Origin: Litorimonas sp964414555
Lineage (GTDB): Bacteria; Pseudomonadota; Alphaproteobacteria; Caulobacterales; Maricaulaceae
Direction of reading: 5' to 3'
Assembly: GCA_964414555.1 (NCBI GenBank)
Contig: CAYPWW010000016.1
Span: 1 to 44,184, forward strand
Length of the DNA stretch: 44,184 bases
The notes under the pieces are model-generated. The model had not been told where the DNA came from and did not search any database. It saw only the letters and a list, made by a program, of their open reading frames with translations. The position numbers and the translations under genes were made by a program. Positions within the stretch are counted from its first letter, which is position 1, and every line of letters starts with the position of its first letter. Below are positions 40,534 to 44,184 of the stretch, one piece after another.

Positions 40534-42702
40534 ATGATGTCGTCTCCCACTTCTACATCCGCCGCTGATGCAAATCTGTCCATGTGGCAGCCGCACAGAC
40601 CCGAGCGTCCCGAGAAGCTGGAAAACGCCAAGCCCTTCCGGCTTGTCTCTGAATTCGAGCCCAAAGGCGATCAGCCCAAAGCGATTGAGGAATTGGTCGC
40701 TGGCGCGAATGCCATTGACCGCGATCAAGTGCTGCTGGGCGTAACAGGCTCAGGCAAGACCTTCACAATGGCTAAGGTCATCGAGCAGACCCAGCGCCCT
40801 GCCCTCATCATGGCCCCCAACAAAACACTCGCCGCGCAGCTCTACGCCGAGTTCCGCAGCTTCTTTCCGGATAATGCCGTCGAATATTTCGTCAGTTATT
40901 ATGATTATTACCAGCCGGAAGCCTATGTCCCGCGCACCGACACCTTCATCGAGAAGGACTCCTCTGTGAATGAACAGATCGACCGGATGCGCCATGCCGC
41001 AACACGTGCGATCCTGGAGCGCGACGACTGTATCATCGTCGCGTCAGTGTCTTGCATCTACGGCATTGGCTCGGTCGAGACCTATACGGCGATGACGATT
41101 GACCTGCATAAAGGGCAAGAGATCGACCCGCGCACCCTCATGCAGCAACTCGTGCAGCTGCAATATACGCGCAATGATCTGGCGTTTCAGCGCGGCAGTT
41201 TCCGTGTGCGCGGCGATACGATCGAGCTGTTCCCCGCCCATTATGATGACACGGCTTGGCGGTTTGAGTTCTTCGGTGAAGAGATAGAGAGCATTACAGA
41301 GTTTGATCCGCTGACGGGCAAATCCAAGCTGAACAAGGACAGCGTCCGCGTTTACGCCAATTCCCATTACGTCACCCCGCGCCCGACCGTGCAAAGCGCA
41401 ATGAAGCAAATCAAACACGAATTAAATGAGACGGTGAAGCTGTTCGAGTCTGAGGGGAAGCTGCTGGAGGCCCAGCGCATTTCCCAGCGCACAGAGTTTG
41501 ATCTGGAAATGATGGCCGCTAGCGGATTTTGCAACGGGATCGAGAATTACTCGGGCTATGTGACGGGACGCGGGCCGGGCGAGCCGCCGCCGACTCTGTT
41601 TGAATATCTTCCCGAGAATGCGCTGTTGTTCATGGACGAGTCCCATGTGTCCGTCCCGCAGATCGGTGGCATGTCGCGGGGTGACTTTAACCGCAAAACC
41701 ACGCTGTCCGAGCACGGCTTCCGCTTGCCGTCCTGTATCGATAACCGCCCGCTAAAATTCGAAGAATGGGACGCGATGCGGCCCCAGACCATACATGTGT
41801 CCGCGACGCCCGCAGATTGGGAAATGGAACGCACCGGTGGCGTGTTCGTCGAACAAGTCATCCGCCCGACAGGCCTGATCGATCCGCCCGTAGAAATTCG
41901 TTCTGTCTCCAAGGACGGCGGCAACCAAGTCGATGATGTCATCGACGAAGTCCGCAAGACGGCAGCCAAAGGCTATCGCTCGCTGGTCACGACGCTGACG
42001 AAGAAGATGGCCGAAGACCTGACCGAATATATGAACGATCAGGGTATTCGCGTGCGCTATATGCATTCAGACGTCGACACGTTGGAACGGATCGAGATCA
42101 TTCGCGATCTGCGCCTCGGGAAGTTTGATGTGCTGATCGGGATTAACCTGCTGCGCGAAGGGCTGGATATTCCAGAGTGCGCCTTTGTGGGGATTTTGGA
42201 TGCAGATAAGGAAGGTTTCTTGCGCTCTGAAACGGCGTTGGTGCAAACAATTGGCCGAGCGGCCCGGAATTCTGAAGCGAATGTCGTGCTTTATGCCGAT
42301 AAAGTCACAGGCTCGATGAAGCGCGCCATGGACGAAACCGAACGTCGCCGTGAACGCCAAATGGCGCATAATCTCGAACATGGGATTACGCCGCAGACGG
42401 TTCTGCGCGGTGTGGCGGATATTGTCGGTGACAGCGATAATGCGCAGAAGATCAAGGATGAAGCCAACAGCTACACGCCGTCAGGGCGTAAGCGCAAAGG
42501 CCCAAGCGGCAAAGCGCGGCGCGGTTTGTTGGAGGCTGCAGAAGGACCCGAGCCGTTCATGGGTGGCAACATGGTAGCCGTGATGGCCGACCTCGAAAAA
42601 CGTATGTTCGAAGCCGCAGAAAACCTCGAGTTCGAAGAAGCTGCGCGTCTTCGCGATGAAATGAACCGGATGAAATCGGAAGCTGAGGCGGCCGAAACGT
42701 AA
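40534..42702 (+). CDS. uvrB: Excinuclease ABC subunit B
   Basis: 722-residue damage-verification helicase of nucleotide excision repair. Walker A GVTGSGKT at 69-76; the damage-contacting beta-hairpin in YYDYYQPEAYVPRTDTFIEKDSS; Walker B-type MDESHV; motif VI QTIGRAARN; and the C-terminal UVR motif (DLEKRMFEAAENLEFEEAARLRDEM) for UvrA/UvrC contact. All are intact. Two ATGs (40534 and 40537) lie 6-9 nt downstream of a TATATT stretch with no Shine-Dalgarno, so a leaderless mRNA is plausible. It starts 85 nt after the ctrA terminator. Confidence 0.97.
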   Translation: MMSSPTSTSAADANLSMWQPHRPERPEKLENAKPFRLVSEFEPKGDQPKAIEELVAGANAIDRDQVLLGVTGSGKTFTMAKVIEQTQRPALIMAPNKTLAAQLYAEFRSFFPDNAVEYFVSYYDYYQPEAYVPRTDTFIEKDSSVNEQIDRMRHAATRAILERDDCIIVASVSCIYGIGSVETYTAMTIDLHKGQEIDPRTLMQQLVQLQYTRNDLAFQRGSFRVRGDTIELFPAHYDDTAWRFEFFGEEIESITEFDPLTGKSKLNKDSVRVYANSHYVTPRPTVQSAMKQIKHELNETVKLFESEGKLLEAQRISQRTEFDLEMMAASGFCNGIENYSGYVTGRGPGEPPPTLFEYLPENALLFMDESHVSVPQIGGMSRGDFNRKTTLSEHGFRLPSCIDNRPLKFEEWDAMRPQTIHVSATPADWEMERTGGVFVEQVIRPTGLIDPPVEIRSVSKDGGNQVDDVIDEVRKTAAKGYRSLVTTLTKKMAEDLTEYMNDQGIRVRYMHSDVDTLERIEIIRDLRLGKFDVLIGINLLREGLDIPECAFVGILDADKEGFLRSETALVQTIGRAARNSEANVVLYADKVTGSMKRAMDETERRRERQMAHNLEHGITPQTVLRGVADIVGDSDNAQKIKDEANSYTPSGRKRKGPSGKARRGLLEAAEGPEPFMGGNMVAVMADLEKRMFEAAENLEFEEAARLRDEMNRMKSEAEAAET

Positions 42703-42703
42703 A

Positions 42704-42737
42704 ATGGAGGGGCCCTTCGACCCCTCCATCTCTATTT
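42704..42737 (+). terminator. Rho-independent terminator after uvrB
   Basis: ATGGAGGGG (42704-42712), loop of eight, CCCCTCCAT (42721-42729), then CTCTATTT. Perfect 9-bp stem starting one base after the stop; the T-run is interrupted. Confidence 0.75.
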
Positions 42738-42840
42738 AATTATGCTTGAATTTCTTACGCTACGCCTGCGCATCGCCAGCATTGCGTACACCCATCCCGC
42801 ATGACCTTTCAAAGTCGTCGGGTTGAGAGGGAGAAGTCAC

Positions 42841-43512
42841 TTAGGAATCGCCGCCGTCACCCGGCAACAAAACGCTCGTCACGATGTGGACGGTACCGTT
42901 GCCTTTCATGACATCGGCCGTCAGGACTGAGGCTTTATTACCGCTCTCGTCTTTGACGTAGAGGTTTCCATCCCAGAGCTTCGCCTTCAGCGTCGCGCCA
43001 GACAGTGTCTGGACTTCGACCTTACCGCCATTGGCCTGTGCCAGAGCGATAATATCGGCGGAGGACAAATTGCCCGCCACGACATGGCTCGTCAGGATAC
43101 GCGTCAACGCGGCTTTGTTTTCTGGCTGCAGTAGGCTGGCGACTGTGCCATCTGGCAGAGCGTCGAACGCAGCATTGGTTGGCGCAAACACTGTGAACGG
43201 CCCATCACCGGCCAATGTGTCGACGAGGCCAGCGGCCTGAACAGCTGCAACCAAGGTCGAAAGGTCTGGTGTCGCGACAGCAGCGTCCACGATTGTGCCT
43301 TCTGCCTTCATCGAAGAGCTGTTGTACTGACCCACAGTGTGGATCGTCGCGCCCATGACATCAGTCTGGTTCGCGGCCGTCGTTTGGATCGTTGCAGATG
43401 TCGCAGCGGATGTTTTTTTGTAATTGCAGTCGCCGGCCAGTGCAGGGGCGGCAAATGCGAAAGTTGCCGCACCCAATGTGGCGGCAATTAATTTGGGGGA
43501 AAAGCGTGTCAT
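42841..43512 (-). CDS. Secreted fasciclin (FAS1) domain protein
   Basis: 223 residues. Signal peptide MTRFSPKLIAATLGAATFAFAAPALA, start ATG 43512 with GGAGAG 8 nt upstream (an earlier in-frame ATG lacks support). After a Ser/Thr/Ala-rich linker, a single FAS1 domain occupies the C-terminal ~140 residues: IVDAAVATPDLSTLVAAVQAAGLVDTL (helix), GPFTVFAPTNAAFDALP (H1 box), LTRILTSHVVAGNL and NGTVHIVTSVLLP (H2 box). Such proteins take part in adhesion or extracellular matrix; here the function is inferred only. Faces uvrB. Confidence 0.9.
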   Translation of the reverse strand: MTRFSPKLIAATLGAATFAFAAPALAGDCNYKKTSAATSATIQTTAANQTDVMGATIHTVGQYNSSSMKAEGTIVDAAVATPDLSTLVAAVQAAGLVDTLAGDGPFTVFAPTNAAFDALPDGTVASLLQPENKAALTRILTSHVVAGNLSSADIIALAQANGGKVEVQTLSGATLKAKLWDGNLYVKDESGNKASVLTADVMKGNGTVHIVTSVLLPGDGGDS

Positions 43513-43669
43513 TCGTAATCTCTCCATCAATTCTCGAGCGAGAATACGCGCGAGTATGATGTGGCTACGGACAGGGCTGCGAATTTGGATGGGGCGCTCA
43601 CGAACGCGTTATCAAATCTGACACGCGTTTAATCTGATCGTCAGAAATCTGCGTCAGCAGGTCGCAGAA

Positions 43670-44184
43670 TTAAGCGCGATCCGCCGCCATGACCAATTTT
43701 TTGTAGTCGCGGAGATCGCCGTCATAGCGTTTCGCGCGGCCTTTATTGACGAGCCACAGCCGGTCCGCCGTCGCTTCTGCCAGATAAACATCATGGGTAA
43801 TCAGCAGCACGGCACCGGGGAAATCGTTGAGCGCATAGATCAGCGCCTCGCGACTATCGATGTCCAAATGTGAGGTCGGTTCATCCAAGATGAGAACATG
43901 TGGCTTGTCGATAGACATGAGGCCCAGCAAGAGCCGGACCTTCTCTCCGCCAGAGAGTTTCTCGACATTAGTTTCTACCTTCTCGTGAGAAAAGCCCATT
44001 TGCGCCGCCACGCCTCGCGCGCGGCTTTCCGCCGTACCCTTTGGCAATTTCTGCGTGACGTGGTTTAGCACTGTCTCGCCCTCTGTCAGTTCATCCAACT
44101 GATCCTGGCTAAAATAACCGATCTTGAGCGCGTTAGATGCTTTGCGTTCGCCGTCCATGAGCGGGAGGCGCTGGGCGATGGATT
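43670..44184 (-). CDS. ABC-F family ATPase, C-terminal half (N-terminus off window)
   Basis: About 171 residues of the second ATPase domain of an ABC-F protein (Uup/EttA/YheS type) acting on ribosomes. LSGGEKVRLLLGLM is the ABC signature, LILDEPTSHLDIDSREAL the Walker B with catalytic Glu, and LLITHDVYLA the H-switch His. The conserved GYFSQDQLDEL Q-loop region is visible. The frame stays open to the right edge, where S-I-A-Q-R-L-P-L precedes it. The C-terminus ends soon after the H-loop with YDGDLRDYKKLV, so no Uup-like coiled-coil extension. Confidence 0.9.
   Translation of the reverse strand, partial: SIAQRLPLMDGERKASNALKIGYFSQDQLDELTEGETVLNHVTQKLPKGTAESRARGVAAQMGFSHEKVETNVEKLSGGEKVRLLLGLMSIDKPHVLILDEPTSHLDIDSREALIYALNDFPGAVLLITHDVYLAEATADRLWLVNKGRAKRYDGDLRDYKKLVMAADRA

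Noticed and set aside
1..44184. tRNA, rRNA, CRISPR, insertion sequence, prophage or origin signals
   Set aside because: Reading the intergenic stretches gave no cloverleaf, repeat array, transposase or DnaA-box cluster; the segment looks like stable chromosome.

Overview
The window looks like a chromosomal segment of a Caulobacter-like alphaproteobacterium, most plausibly a marine, prosthecate Hyphomonadales/Maricaulales type. The evidence is ctrA (37th gene) and sciP on one segment, CtrA-type TTAA-N7-TTAA sites, CcrM-type GANTC sites clustered before the cell-cycle genes, several TonB-dependent receptors and moderate GC. No plasmid, phage, insertion sequence, CRISPR, rRNA or tRNA signal was seen. 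Both ends cut genes (a POT peptide transporter on the left, an ABC-F ATPase on the right), and a 100-N scaffold gap at 21486-21585 breaks an RND pump gene.

Left part (1-10.3 kb): truncated peptide transporter; an outer-membrane receptor with a TTG start; gshA; rlmN; a tight four-gene envelope cluster (DUF350 protein, membrane-anchored trypsin-like protease, membrane-anchored extensin-like/M15-like protein, TerB-like membrane protein); a CDF metal exporter; a CelD/HfsK-like GNAT acyltransferase.

Middle (10.4-25.4 kb): a large TonB-dependent receptor with its terminator, followed by an aldehyde dehydrogenase and GMC alcohol oxidoreductase pair, likely one uptake-and-oxidation pathway for an alcohol or aromatic aldehyde; an SdpR-SdpI regulator/immunity-type pair; then a leftward operon of outer-membrane lipoprotein, periplasmic adaptor, RND pump and M13 metallopeptidase.

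25.5-34.2 kb: PhoR-PhoB two-component pair without pst genes, SulP anion transporter, a small secreted cysteine protein, a Tat-lipoprotein dienelactone-hydrolase-like enzyme, thiolase, a tiny membrane protein, dodecin and mnmA.

Right part (34.2-44.2 kb): a cell-cycle neighbourhood. sciP lies behind a 300-bp region with a perfect CtrA site and five GANTC sites. An unknown membrane protein has a perfect CtrA site directly before it, a MinD/FlhG-like protein lacking a P-loop has a near-perfect one, and ctrA itself has a near-perfect one plus two GANTC sites. A secreted six-EF-hand protein, an ECF sigma factor and a small membrane protein form a compact module beside a FliJ-like gene divergent from ctrA. 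uvrB, a fasciclin-domain protein and the truncated ABC-F gene close the window. The most interesting points are the CtrA/SciP/GANTC architecture and two uncharacterised genes that appear to belong to it, the EF-hand/ECF module, and the envelope protease cluster.
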